NCBI GenBank assembly: GCA_021740645.1
Contig: JAIOZL010000009.1
Location: 54,771 to 118,770, forward strand
Reading direction: 5' to 3'
DNA length: 64,000 nt
Source: Bacteroidales bacterium
Lineage (GTDB): Bacteria > Bacteroidota > Bacteroidia > Bacteroidales > JAADJA01
Under the pieces are notes generated by a model. The model did not search any database, was not told the DNA's origin, and saw nothing but the letters and a program-made list of their open reading frames with translations. Position 1 is the first letter of the stretch; each line of letters starts with the position of its first letter. A program made the position numbers and the translations under genes. This document shows, one piece after another, positions 45,856 to 53,860 of the stretch.

Positions 45856-47121
45856 ATGAAAACAAAAGCGCCCTTCTTAATTCTAATCCTTCTCTGCATC
45901 ACCCTAAGTGCTTGTAAGAAAACAAACGAACCAGGCCCATCAGATGAACCCTATAAGCAGAAGATTTTCCTGAATGAAAAAGCTGCAGCTATTGTTAAGG
46001 CCGATAATACATTTGGGATCAAGTTATTTAAAACCCTTATAGCCAATTCAGAGGATGAACAGGAGAACATCATATTGTCTCCCTTAAGTGTTTCCATTGC
46101 CCTTGGAATGACATTAAACGGAGCAGATACCGAAACCAAAACCGCCATGGAAAACACCCTGGAATTTAATGGTTTTGTCCCACAGGAGATCAATGAAAGT
46201 TATAAAAGCATTATCGATGGCTTAACTTCAGTTGATCCCGAGGTAACATTAAACATCCCAAATTCTATTTGGTACAGAGAGGATTTTTATGTACAGCCAA
46301 ATTTCATTTCGACCAACCAAAGTTATTTTCATGCTCAAACTCATCCCCTGGATTTTTCTGATCCATCAGCAGTTAACGTAATCAACAATTGGGTGGCAGA
46401 AAGCACAAATCAGAAAATTCCAACAATATTAAATGAGATAAGTGGCGATGCTGTGATGTTTCTCATTAATGCCATATATTTTAATGGTACCTGGAAATTC
46501 GAATTTGATGAACAACATACCCAGCCTGGAACTTTCTATCTTTCAGATGGGTCGACCAAACAGGTGGATATGATGAAGCAGAAAGCCACCATGAAGTATC
46601 TCCAGAACAACTTGTTTGAAGCAGTTGATCTCACATACGGAAGGGGAAACTTTAGTATGGTGATTATGCTTCCAAAGGAAAACCTCGAACCGAATGATAT
46701 CATAAATGCAATGGATGAAAACACATGGTCGGAATGGTTGGATAGTTTTTACAACGTAAATGTGCAGCTAAGCTTACCTAAATTTAAACTGGGGTATGAA
46801 AAGAGGTTAAACGATGACCTCATCGAATTGGGAATGGGAGTAGCATTTAGTCCGTCTCAGGCTGACTTTTCCAATATTAATCCAGACTATCAGATGTTTA
46901 TCAGCTTTGTGAAGCATAAAACTTTTATTGATGTAAATGAAGAAGGAACCGAAGCTGCAGCTGTTACCGTTGTAGGTATTGAGCTAACCAGTGCGGGTGG
47001 TGGTGAGACCCCCTATTTCTTAAATGTGAATAAACCCTTCTTGTTTGCAATTAAAGAAAGAGACACCAAATCAATTATATTTATTGGAAAAGTAATGGAA
47101 CCAGAATATGAAGAAAATTAA
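45856..47121 (+). CDS. serpin lipoprotein (serine protease inhibitor)
   Basis: The 421-residue protein has a lipoprotein signal (CITLSAC, Cys20), so it is probably anchored in the outer membrane. The serpin fold covers about 45-415 (NIILSPLSVSIALGM; NAIYFNGTWKFEFDE; FIDVNEEGTEAAA). The hinge EEGTEAAAVT has the small residues required for loop insertion, so the protein should be inhibitory. Counting from the hinge puts the scissile bond at Thr378-Ser379 (P1-P1'), which would suit elastase- or subtilisin-like proteases. It overlaps the next lipoprotein gene by 14 bases. It could protect the cell from its own or foreign secreted proteases. Confidence 0.95.
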   Translation: MKTKAPFLILILLCITLSACKKTNEPGPSDEPYKQKIFLNEKAAAIVKADNTFGIKLFKTLIANSEDEQENIILSPLSVSIALGMTLNGADTETKTAMENTLEFNGFVPQEINESYKSIIDGLTSVDPEVTLNIPNSIWYREDFYVQPNFISTNQSYFHAQTHPLDFSDPSAVNVINNWVAESTNQKIPTILNEISGDAVMFLINAIYFNGTWKFEFDEQHTQPGTFYLSDGSTKQVDMMKQKATMKYLQNNLFEAVDLTYGRGNFSMVIMLPKENLEPNDIINAMDENTWSEWLDSFYNVNVQLSLPKFKLGYEKRLNDDLIELGMGVAFSPSQADFSNINPDYQMFISFVKHKTFIDVNEEGTEAAAVTVVGIELTSAGGGETPYFLNVNKPFLFAIKERDTKSIIFIGKVMEPEYEEN

Positions 47122-47464
47122 AAATAATACCTTAAACCTGCTTGTTGGAATCATTCTGATATTTTCTCTATTTGGTTCTTGCAAAAAAGAAAATGAAAGT
47201 GAAAAAATAAGAACCACAGAAGCTATATTGTTTTGGGCAGGTCCATATGAAGCAGATGGTTGTGGTTACTTTATTGAGATCAATGGCATTGAATACAAAC
47301 CCAACAATGAATCTCAAATAGACAGTAGTTTTCAGGTAAACGAAGAAATACCCGTTAAGCTTGAATACCAGTATCCTAGCAGGAAAATAGAATATTGGTG
47401 TGGCCTTTTACCACAAGCACAGTATTCAAATGAAATAATAATTATTTCGATTAAAAAAATATAG
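47108..47464 (+). CDS. small lipoprotein of unknown function
   Basis: The 118-residue protein has a lipoprotein signal (IFSLFGSC, Cys25), then about 90 residues with several aromatic and two more Cys residues (ADGCGYF and EYWCGLLP) that could form a disulphide. I do not recognise a family. Its ATG is inside the 3' end of the serpin gene, so it is translationally linked to it, and an ECF sigma gene follows 31 bases later. Confidence 0.7.
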   Translation: MKKIKNNTLNLLVGIILIFSLFGSCKKENESEKIRTTEAILFWAGPYEADGCGYFIEINGIEYKPNNESQIDSSFQVNEEIPVKLEYQYPSRKIEYWCGLLPQAQYSNEIIIISIKKI

Positions 47465-47495
47465 CAAACGATTAAAATTTGATTAGAAAAAAGAG

Positions 47496-48062
47496 TTGAA
47501 GATAACATCGGAGGAAGCCGGAATTATAAAAAATTGCAGGTCCGGCAAAATCAGGTATCAGGAAATATTATACAAACATTTTTATGCTTTTGCCATGAGA
47601 ATATGCCTGCGTTATGCCTATACAAAAACGGATGCATCTGAGATATTAAATGATAGTTTTTTAAAGGTTTTCAAAAACATTAAAAAGTATGATGAGCAAA
47701 GGGATTTTATGCCATGGTTACAAACAATAATCGTAAACACGGCAATCGACTATTATCGAAAAAATGCCAAATACAAACCAACGCTTGAAATAGAGGAGGC
47801 CGAAAATGAGGTAATTGAAGCAGGGCTTGTAGATGACCTGGAATTTAACGATATCAAAAAGCTTTTAGATGAACTGCCTGAACAATACCGTCTTGTTTTT
47901 AACCTCTACGAGATTGAAGGTTATACCCATAAAGAAATCGGGCAAAAATTACAAATCGATGAAAGCACATCCCGGTCGTATTTAACCCGGGCAAAAAAGA
48001 AACTGAGGAAATTAGTAGAAATTCATTTTGAGCTTAAAAATGAAAGAAAAATTCGAACATAA
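47496..48062 (+). CDS. ECF RNA polymerase sigma factor
   Basis: The 188-residue protein has region 2 (about 20-85: YKHFYAFAMRICLRYAYTKTDASEILNDSFLKVF) and region 4 (about 125-178: LPEQYRLVFNLYEIEGYTHKEIGQKL). The start is TTG at 47496; a stop codon lies four codons upstream and there is no ATG. It is only 31 bases after the serpin/lipoprotein pair and may share its transcript. The next gene overlaps its 3' end by 23 bases and looks like its anti-sigma factor. Confidence 0.93.
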   Translation: MKITSEEAGIIKNCRSGKIRYQEILYKHFYAFAMRICLRYAYTKTDASEILNDSFLKVFKNIKKYDEQRDFMPWLQTIIVNTAIDYYRKNAKYKPTLEIEEAENEVIEAGLVDDLEFNDIKKLLDELPEQYRLVFNLYEIEGYTHKEIGQKLQIDESTSRSYLTRAKKKLRKLVEIHFELKNERKIRT

Positions 48063-49359
48063 AATTACAGAAAGGATCAAGGAGACTTTTACATCTCACG
48101 CTGTGGAATATAACCCACAGGATTGGGAAAAAATGAAATCTATGTTACCCACCGAAAAAAAGAAGGGGGCAATTTTATTCTGGAATATCGCCAAAGCTGC
48201 TGCTGTTGTTTTATTCCTGCTGGGAAGTGCCTATTTTCTTTGGGATATACAAATGAACAAACCTGAATCCATTGTAGAAAAAGATGTAAATTACGATTCT
48301 CCAAAAACACTACAGGAACCAGTAGTCCAGGATAGGGATATTACGCTTGACAAAAATTTGAACACAAATAATACTCATAATATTAACCAACAATCAATAG
48401 TAACACATGAAGAGGAAGCAAAAAGGCCTGATACTTTTAATAAAACCCCGGAAAATAATTCCAAAGTAATTACTTCGAATCCTAAACCTTTAATGGGTAC
48501 TCACTTGAATAATCTACCATTTACTGATACCCTCATAGCCATTTCCGACAAGCTTATAGATTCAGGTACAGAAGTTGCAGAAATGCCGGTTCTCGGCCAA
48601 TCTTCTGTTAAAATTGAAATCCCGGATACCAATAATTCTTTAGCCAAAGAACCACCTTTTATTCCCTACACTGATCCTATCCTTAAAAAGCAAAAAATAA
48701 AATTTGGGGTCGAACTGGCTTCTTTTACAAATTACACCGAAAATCTTCAAACACCCAGCATGAATTACGGAGGGGGAATAGCAGCCCATATTCCTATTAA
48801 AAACCGGTTTTCATTTAATCCCGGGATCAACCTGTCGAATATGCAAATGCAAATGAATGGCAGTAGTGACTTACTAAGCAATGCCGATTTCACCACGGCT
48901 TCGACCTATGGGGTGGAAGAGATCACCAACAATTATTCGGAAATAAAACCAAATGAAATTCAACTTACCGGCTTAGACTTACCCCTAAATTTTCAATACC
49001 AGTTCCTTCAGCGAAATAAGGGAAATTATTTTCTGGAGCTGGGTTTTTCAAGCTTATTGTACCTTTCCGAAAACTACACCTATAATCTTTCCTATATCGA
49101 TAACTCGGGTTGCCCTCCCGGCACTGCTTGTGGTGACCTGAAAACTGTTTCTCAGGAATACGATGAACCAGCCTTTAAAACCTTTGATTTTGCAAAGCTT
49201 TTAAACTTTTCAGTGGGAATGGACTACCATCTGAATAAACGATTCGACATGGTGGTAAACCCTTTTTTCAAATACCCGGTTAGTGCCTTATCCTCTTCTG
49301 AAATAAAGTTCGGGTCAGGAGGTTTGAAACTAAAATTTATGTTGTTACCTAAAAAATAA
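48040..49359 (+). CDS. putative dual-membrane-spanning anti-sigma factor with C-terminal beta-barrel
   Basis: The ATG at 48040 gives 439 residues. A cytosolic N-terminal segment (1-42, with the short motif NPQDWEKMKSML) leads into one TM helix (about 44-68). A hydrophilic Asn/Thr/Pro-rich linker (about 71-218) looks disordered, and the C-terminal half (about 219-439) has the alternating strands of a PorT-like outer-membrane barrel (KFGVELASFTNY, FSFNPGINLS, LPLNFQYQF, ending LKFMLLPKK). There is no cleavable signal peptide. This layout matches the dual-membrane-spanning anti-sigma (Dma) proteins described in Bacteroides. The linker could span the periplasm. Assignment rests on topology and on overlap with the ECF sigma gene. 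Confidence 0.75.
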   Translation: MKEKFEHKITERIKETFTSHAVEYNPQDWEKMKSMLPTEKKKGAILFWNIAKAAAVVLFLLGSAYFLWDIQMNKPESIVEKDVNYDSPKTLQEPVVQDRDITLDKNLNTNNTHNINQQSIVTHEEEAKRPDTFNKTPENNSKVITSNPKPLMGTHLNNLPFTDTLIAISDKLIDSGTEVAEMPVLGQSSVKIEIPDTNNSLAKEPPFIPYTDPILKKQKIKFGVELASFTNYTENLQTPSMNYGGGIAAHIPIKNRFSFNPGINLSNMQMQMNGSSDLLSNADFTTASTYGVEEITNNYSEIKPNEIQLTGLDLPLNFQYQFLQRNKGNYFLELGFSSLLYLSENYTYNLSYIDNSGCPPGTACGDLKTVSQEYDEPAFKTFDFAKLLNFSVGMDYHLNKRFDMVVNPFFKYPVSALSSSEIKFGSGGLKLKFMLLPKK

Positions 49360-49382
49360 TTTACAATCAAATAAATCAAAAG

Positions 49383-50117
49383 ATGAAAAAATCAAGCTTA
49401 ATTATTGCCATATTAGTTTCAATAATCACACAGGTTTTTGCACAACAAACCAGCATAGGCTTTTTTGGTGGAATAAATTCATCATCTATCAATGGGTCAT
49501 ATTATGCGCATGGTTATGAAACCACTAGCATCCAAAACCTTCGTTCTCTGCAGTTTGGTTTTGTTTTTTCCCATTCAATTACCGATAAACTTAGTTTATA
49601 CAGCAATCCTGGGTTTTTTGCCAAAGGATTTACCTACGACCAGGGAGAAATATTTGCTGGTGGGCCAGGTTATTCAGGTTCTAATAAATTCAATTATGTG
49701 GACCTGCCATTGACTTTAAAGTTAAGCCTTGACGAAAGCAAGCTGTTTTATATCCGTTCGGGCTTTTATATGTCATTTTTACTTTCTGCAAAAATTGAGG
49801 ATAAAATAAGCTATCCATCCCCCGATATCCAAACTGTAACTACCAATGAAAAAATAACCGAAGAGCTCAACAAATCCGTTTTTGGTTATGTGATGGGTGC
49901 GGGGCTCGACATCCCACTTTCCGAAAAAACAGGTGTATTTATTGACATTTCTTACCAGTTTGACCTGTCGAATGCAATTAAAAATAACCCTCCTTATTCT
50001 ATCTGGTATCAAAAGGATGGGATCTATTCTTCGATCAGTGAGGTAAAAAACAGGTCACTACTAATTTCAGCAGGGATGGCATTTAAAGTAGGGAATAATC
50101 AGGGAAAGTCGAGATAA
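49383..50117 (+). CDS. PorT-family outer-membrane beta-barrel protein
   Basis: The 244-residue protein has a signal peptide (1-20, ITQVFAQ) and about eight to ten amphipathic strands (TSIGFFGGINSSS, LQFGFVFSHSI, YVDLPLTLKLSL, VFIDISYQFDLS), ending with an aliphatic/aromatic strand. Small PorT-type barrels in this phylum are often the terminal genes of sigma/anti-sigma operons. It is 23 bases after the putative dual-membrane anti-sigma gene and probably belongs to the same operon. The function is unknown. Confidence 0.82.
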   Translation: MKKSSLIIAILVSIITQVFAQQTSIGFFGGINSSSINGSYYAHGYETTSIQNLRSLQFGFVFSHSITDKLSLYSNPGFFAKGFTYDQGEIFAGGPGYSGSNKFNYVDLPLTLKLSLDESKLFYIRSGFYMSFLLSAKIEDKISYPSPDIQTVTTNEKITEELNKSVFGYVMGAGLDIPLSEKTGVFIDISYQFDLSNAIKNNPPYSIWYQKDGIYSSISEVKNRSLLISAGMAFKVGNNQGKSR

Positions 50118-50124
50118 GAATAAA

Positions 50125-51156
50125 TTATCTAAGTTTTGTTAAATCACTCAGGTTTATATCATTCATACATTTAAAATGACCCTTGGGGCATTTTTCATAG
50201 CCAATTTTACTACAGGGGCGGCACGACAACTTTTTCACTTCCAGGATATGTGAATTATTCTCCTGCCCCGGCATATACGGATACATCCCGAATTCAGGGA
50301 TGGTATTTCCCCACAGGCTTATGATCTCTTTTTTAAAGGCAGCTGCAATGTGCATCAGTCCTGTGTCGTTTGTAATAATTTTACTGGCCTGCCTCACAAG
50401 CGAAGCCGATTGATTAATATTGTATTTGCCACAAGCATTAAAAACAGCATTGCCAACCGCTTTTCGTATCCTCTCCCCTTTTGGTTCATCTTCGCGGCCA
50501 CCTAATAACAGAATGGGTTGACTGGTTTTTTTACAAGCTTCAATGACCTTTTCTTCGGGATAAATTTTAGTACTGTGTTTTCCACCGATCACCCAACCGA
50601 CATAGCCCTGTTGATGTGATTCAGGAAGCGATTTCAGGTCAACTTCATCAACTTCCGGAATAAAATAGTCAAGACCGAGTTGCTCGTTCCTTATTCCAAG
50701 TTTTTCAACTGCTTGAAAATAACGATCAACAATATGAACTTTTGGCAAATGGTTTATTTTTAAATTAACGATGAGCCATTTTTGAATATTAATCTTGTTA
50801 AAACTTGTTGATGGTTTTCGAAGTCTTAAAATAACCCCCTTCGAGCGGAAGTTTTTATGAAGGTCAACAATGTGATCGTAATTTTCATTTTTTAAATCGT
50901 CGATCACTTCTGAGATTTCCTCCTGAATAGAATAAATTTTATCAATGTAAGGATTGGCCTCCAAAACCGGCACAAACTGTTTTTTGGTCAGAAAATGAAT
51001 TTCGACATCCGGCAATTGTTTTTTCAAACAGCGAACAACAGGTGTTGTTAGAACAATATCTCCAATGGAGCTGAAGCGTATGATGAGGAGTTTTTTCAAA
51101 AAAAAATCAAATTTTTCTTGCAAAAATCGTTTTTTTTTTTTTTCTTTTGACCGCAT
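50125..51156 (-). CDS. glycosyltransferase family 9 (heptosyltransferase-like)
   Basis: The GT9 signatures are present: KLLIIRFSSIGDIVLTTPVVRCLK at the N-terminus, DLHKNFRSKG, GGKHSTKIYPEEK, LLGGREDEPKGE and NDTGLMHIAAAFKKEIISLWG. The C-terminus has a Cys pair in LSCRPCSKIGYEKCP. Family members transfer heptose or related sugars to lipopolysaccharide core. The start is uncertain: ATG at 51156 (343 residues) adds a Lys-rich leader read through a run of 14 T; TTG at 51099 would begin directly at KKLLIIRFSS (324 residues), closer to the family norm. Confidence 0.92.
   Translation of the reverse strand: MRSKEKKKKRFLQEKFDFFLKKLLIIRFSSIGDIVLTTPVVRCLKKQLPDVEIHFLTKKQFVPVLEANPYIDKIYSIQEEISEVIDDLKNENYDHIVDLHKNFRSKGVILRLRKPSTSFNKINIQKWLIVNLKINHLPKVHIVDRYFQAVEKLGIRNEQLGLDYFIPEVDEVDLKSLPESHQQGYVGWVIGGKHSTKIYPEEKVIEACKKTSQPILLLGGREDEPKGERIRKAVGNAVFNACGKYNINQSASLVRQASKIITNDTGLMHIAAAFKKEIISLWGNTIPEFGMYPYMPGQENNSHILEVKKLSCRPCSKIGYEKCPKGHFKCMNDINLSDLTKLR
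51130..51143. repeat. 14-base T homopolymer at the 5' end of the GT9 gene
   Basis: An uninterrupted run of 14 T (A on the coding strand) lies between the ATG at 51156 and the TTG at 51099. It is the longest homopolymer noticed in the window and is a candidate for slippage or sequencing error. Confidence 0.9.
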
Positions 51157-51204
51157 TGATTATTAATACTAAAATTAATTTATTTTTAACCAACATTCAA
51201 TGCA

Positions 51205-52170
51205 ATGAAAAAACAAGTTATCAGTTTGATTGCGGCATCCTTGATTATAGGGGTAGCAATCGTAAGCGTAATTTCCTGCTCAAAAACCGAACAGGAAAAG
51301 GTAAACCAACAGGGTACAATTACCCATTTTTCCCCATCACAAGAAATGGTTGAACCAACCATTAAAACATTTATCCAGCGATTTGAAGATTACAAGGCAG
51401 GTTACAAAACAGGAGGCGAAGACATTAAACTCGGCGAGGCCATTTGGACACTGGAAGCCAGTGTGAATTATGAGTATCAGGGACAAAAAGAGAATCTTAG
51501 AGATTTTGAGAATGACTCCCTCTTTGTTTCTGTTGATGTTTTTATTGGTGAAAACAATGAGTACTATTTATCTGAAGAAGATGCTTTGGAATTATACAGT
51601 GATATTATAGATTTCACCGGTGACAAATTAAACACGGAAAATGCTGAACTTTTGGTTGCAGATTTGGAGTATAGTTCAGTTGACAATGGTAATGCAAATA
51701 TGAAACTTATCACCGTTTCAGGCAAAGGAGGCTTCCCTGACCCATGTACATTGCACTCAGATGATTATTGGTACGCAGCTTTTGAGGCAGGGAGATGTAA
51801 TGGTTTGACAGGAGGTGTTGGAAAAGATGCTTCGAATAAAATAAATACCCTACTAAATTGCACTCAAGCAAATGGTTATTGGACGAGCATTGAAGCAGTA
51901 TACGATATCACACAATATTTTGACCCGAATTTAAATCCGTGTTTTTGGGGAATGGGATATCAGGGTAGTTGGGATGATTGCATTAGCCCTACTGAAATCG
52001 ACTATTGGTATGATATGGCAGTATATGTTATTGATGAAGAAACACCTTATGGAAAAGAATACATTGATTGTCTTTTTAAAGATGAATATCTTTTGAATAC
52101 TAATGATACATGGTTTCATTATTTTGACCATATCAGGTATGGGGTTTTAAATGAAGGAGACCCTGATTAA
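51205..52170 (+). CDS. lipoprotein of unknown function, Cys-containing
   Basis: The 321-residue protein has a lipoprotein signal (IVSVISC, Cys25). The mature part has an acidic N-terminal half and a C-terminal half (about 170-310) with at least six Cys residues and many Trp/Tyr/Asp (DPCTLHSDDYWY, NPCFWGMGYQGSWDDC). I do not recognise a family. It is monocistronic, with a 15-bp perfect terminator-like hairpin downstream. Confidence 0.75.
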   Translation: MKKQVISLIAASLIIGVAIVSVISCSKTEQEKVNQQGTITHFSPSQEMVEPTIKTFIQRFEDYKAGYKTGGEDIKLGEAIWTLEASVNYEYQGQKENLRDFENDSLFVSVDVFIGENNEYYLSEEDALELYSDIIDFTGDKLNTENAELLVADLEYSSVDNGNANMKLITVSGKGGFPDPCTLHSDDYWYAAFEAGRCNGLTGGVGKDASNKINTLLNCTQANGYWTSIEAVYDITQYFDPNLNPCFWGMGYQGSWDDCISPTEIDYWYDMAVYVIDEETPYGKEYIDCLFKDEYLLNTNDTWFHYFDHIRYGVLNEGDPD

Positions 52171-52179
52171 CATTTTAAA

Positions 52180-52220
52180 AGCGACCTGTGAATTTATTGA
52201 TAATTCACAGGTCGCTCTTT
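52180..52220 (+). terminator. 15-bp perfect hairpin, probable terminator
   Basis: AGCGACCTGTGAATT (52180-52194) pairs perfectly with 52202-52216 around a 7-base loop. The T tract (CTTTTAT) is short. Confidence 0.75.
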
Positions 52221-52237
52221 TATGAAATTGTTATCTA

Positions 52238-53683
52238 ATGATTTGGAGGAATTATTTCATATTAGTTCTATTAATATTCTTTAAATTATCTGTAAGTCAG
52301 ACATTCGAAAAATTATATAAGACTTCAGATGATGAATTAATATTTGATGCCCAATTGGTTGATTCAATTTCTTGTATGTTTGCAATAAACCATGGAGATT
52401 ATTTAACAACGAATTACGCCACTAAAATCCTTTTGTTAAATACATTTACAGGGAAATTCATGGATAGTGTTCTGCTCAATCCTTATGAACCCGAGTTTAC
52501 ATTTGGTGGAATTGCAGATTTTCTAAAGGTAAATGACTCGTTGTTTATTGGGATAGGTAATTTTATTGGTAATAATGAAAACGCAGAGAAACAGTATATT
52601 TTACATATAAATTCAAACCTTAATGTAGTATTTGATACAATTGTTGATACTGATATGAATGAAAAAATCCAGAAATCTATTGTTACGGAGAATGGATTAA
52701 TTGTTTCTGTTGGTAAAGAGTTCGATACGTGGAAAATAGTATTATTGGAACGTGACTATTTCGGAAATTTTATAAGATTTGAAAAGTATAATCATCCCAC
52801 CTCATTAACCGCAACTACAGTAATAGATATACCTCATAAAAACAAGTACCATATGTTTATGTATTTGGGGTCTGATCACCCATATGATTTAATTGATAAA
52901 TTTTCACTTGAAATTGATACAACACTTTCATATCCAATTCATTTTCATCCAATTGATGCAGTAATTGACCCATTCGATACTTCTGTTTATTATATCGCAG
53001 GTAAACAAGGTAGCAATAATCCCAATATCAATAATCTTTCATTTTTAAGATGTAATACAGATGGAAATTTTGTTCAGCATATTTATCTATCAGATAGCAA
53101 TGAATCCTACTCTTATAAGTGTATGTCAGTATTACAAGAAACTATGTATTTTGGTGGTACTGTTCCCTTTACTCAATCCCCTCCTACTTTATACCCTGAA
53201 CAAAGATGGATATTGATTTATAAGCTATTAAAAAACGGAGAAGTTATGTGGCAGAAATACTATAAAGGTGAGGTAAATTATATGCCTATTAAAGTTTTAG
53301 CAACACCGGATGGCGGGGCAATAATATTCTCAACAAGATACGACTGGAACGACCCCATACCGAACCAACGTGATGTCCATATCCTAAAAATTGACAGTGC
53401 CGGATATTACACTCCCTTAACCGGAACAAAGGAAGAGTTTGAACAAATGGAAAAACAGATACTGGTGTACCCCAACCCGGTTGACGATGAAGTGAACTTT
53501 GTTTTTGGGCTTTACAATAACCTTACAATAACGATTTTTGATTTATCAGGAAAGCAGGTATTTTCAAAAGATTTCAAACATTCACCTGTTATCGACCTCT
53601 CTTTTTTAAAACCCGGCATTTACCCTTACACCATTTCAGGCAAAAAAGGTTTTTTTGAAGAAGGGAAATTGATTAAAAAATAA
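52238..53683 (+). CDS. secreted protein with T9SS type A sorting domain
   Basis: The 481-residue protein has a signal peptide (1-20, FFKLSVSQ), a middle of beta-propeller-like character (repeated short strands with DGN/DGG turns, residues about 30-390), and a C-terminal sorting domain of about 75 residues (VYPNPVDDEVNF, ITIFDLSGKQVFS, then ending EEGKLIKK). It is therefore a type IX secretion cargo, exported to the surface or medium. No catalytic motif is seen. The ATG at 52238 is 18 bases after the upstream hairpin. Confidence 0.85.
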   Translation: MIWRNYFILVLLIFFKLSVSQTFEKLYKTSDDELIFDAQLVDSISCMFAINHGDYLTTNYATKILLLNTFTGKFMDSVLLNPYEPEFTFGGIADFLKVNDSLFIGIGNFIGNNENAEKQYILHINSNLNVVFDTIVDTDMNEKIQKSIVTENGLIVSVGKEFDTWKIVLLERDYFGNFIRFEKYNHPTSLTATTVIDIPHKNKYHMFMYLGSDHPYDLIDKFSLEIDTTLSYPIHFHPIDAVIDPFDTSVYYIAGKQGSNNPNINNLSFLRCNTDGNFVQHIYLSDSNESYSYKCMSVLQETMYFGGTVPFTQSPPTLYPEQRWILIYKLLKNGEVMWQKYYKGEVNYMPIKVLATPDGGAIIFSTRYDWNDPIPNQRDVHILKIDSAGYYTPLTGTKEEFEQMEKQILVYPNPVDDEVNFVFGLYNNLTITIFDLSGKQVFSKDFKHSPVIDLSFLKPGIYPYTISGKKGFFEEGKLIKK

Positions 53684-53775
53684 AAATATTAAACTGTTTG
53701 TTTATCAACCTGCTTTGTTATGCCAACGCCCGGGCTTTATTTCAACAAAGCAGCTTTACTCTTCCTTATTTACAT

Positions 53776-53839
53776 ATTTACCAATTTACTAATTCCCCAA
53801 TTTATCCAATTTACCAATTAAACCAATTCAACCATTCCA
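53776..53839 (+). repeat. degenerate AATTTACC tandem repeat, intergenic
   Basis: About eight units of 8-9 bases (AATTTACC, AATTTACT, AATTCCCC, AATTTATCC, AATTTACC, AATTAAACC, AATTCAACC) fill the gap before tatD. A reading frame passes through (53698-53907) but has no protein-like composition. Confidence 0.7.
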
Positions 53840-53848
53840 CATTTCCCC

Positions 53849-53856
53849 TACTTTTG
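53849..53856 (+). promoter_or_regulatory. -7 box immediately before the tatD start codon
   Basis: TACTTTTG (perfect TAnnTTTG) then CACC and the ATG at 53861. A transcript from here would be leaderless or nearly so. No clear -33 TTTG is seen. Confidence 0.45.
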
Positions 53857-53860
53857 CACC

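Noticed and set aside
53776..53839. Short CRISPR-like array
   Set aside because: Units are 8-9 bases, degenerate and without spacers; no cas genes are present.
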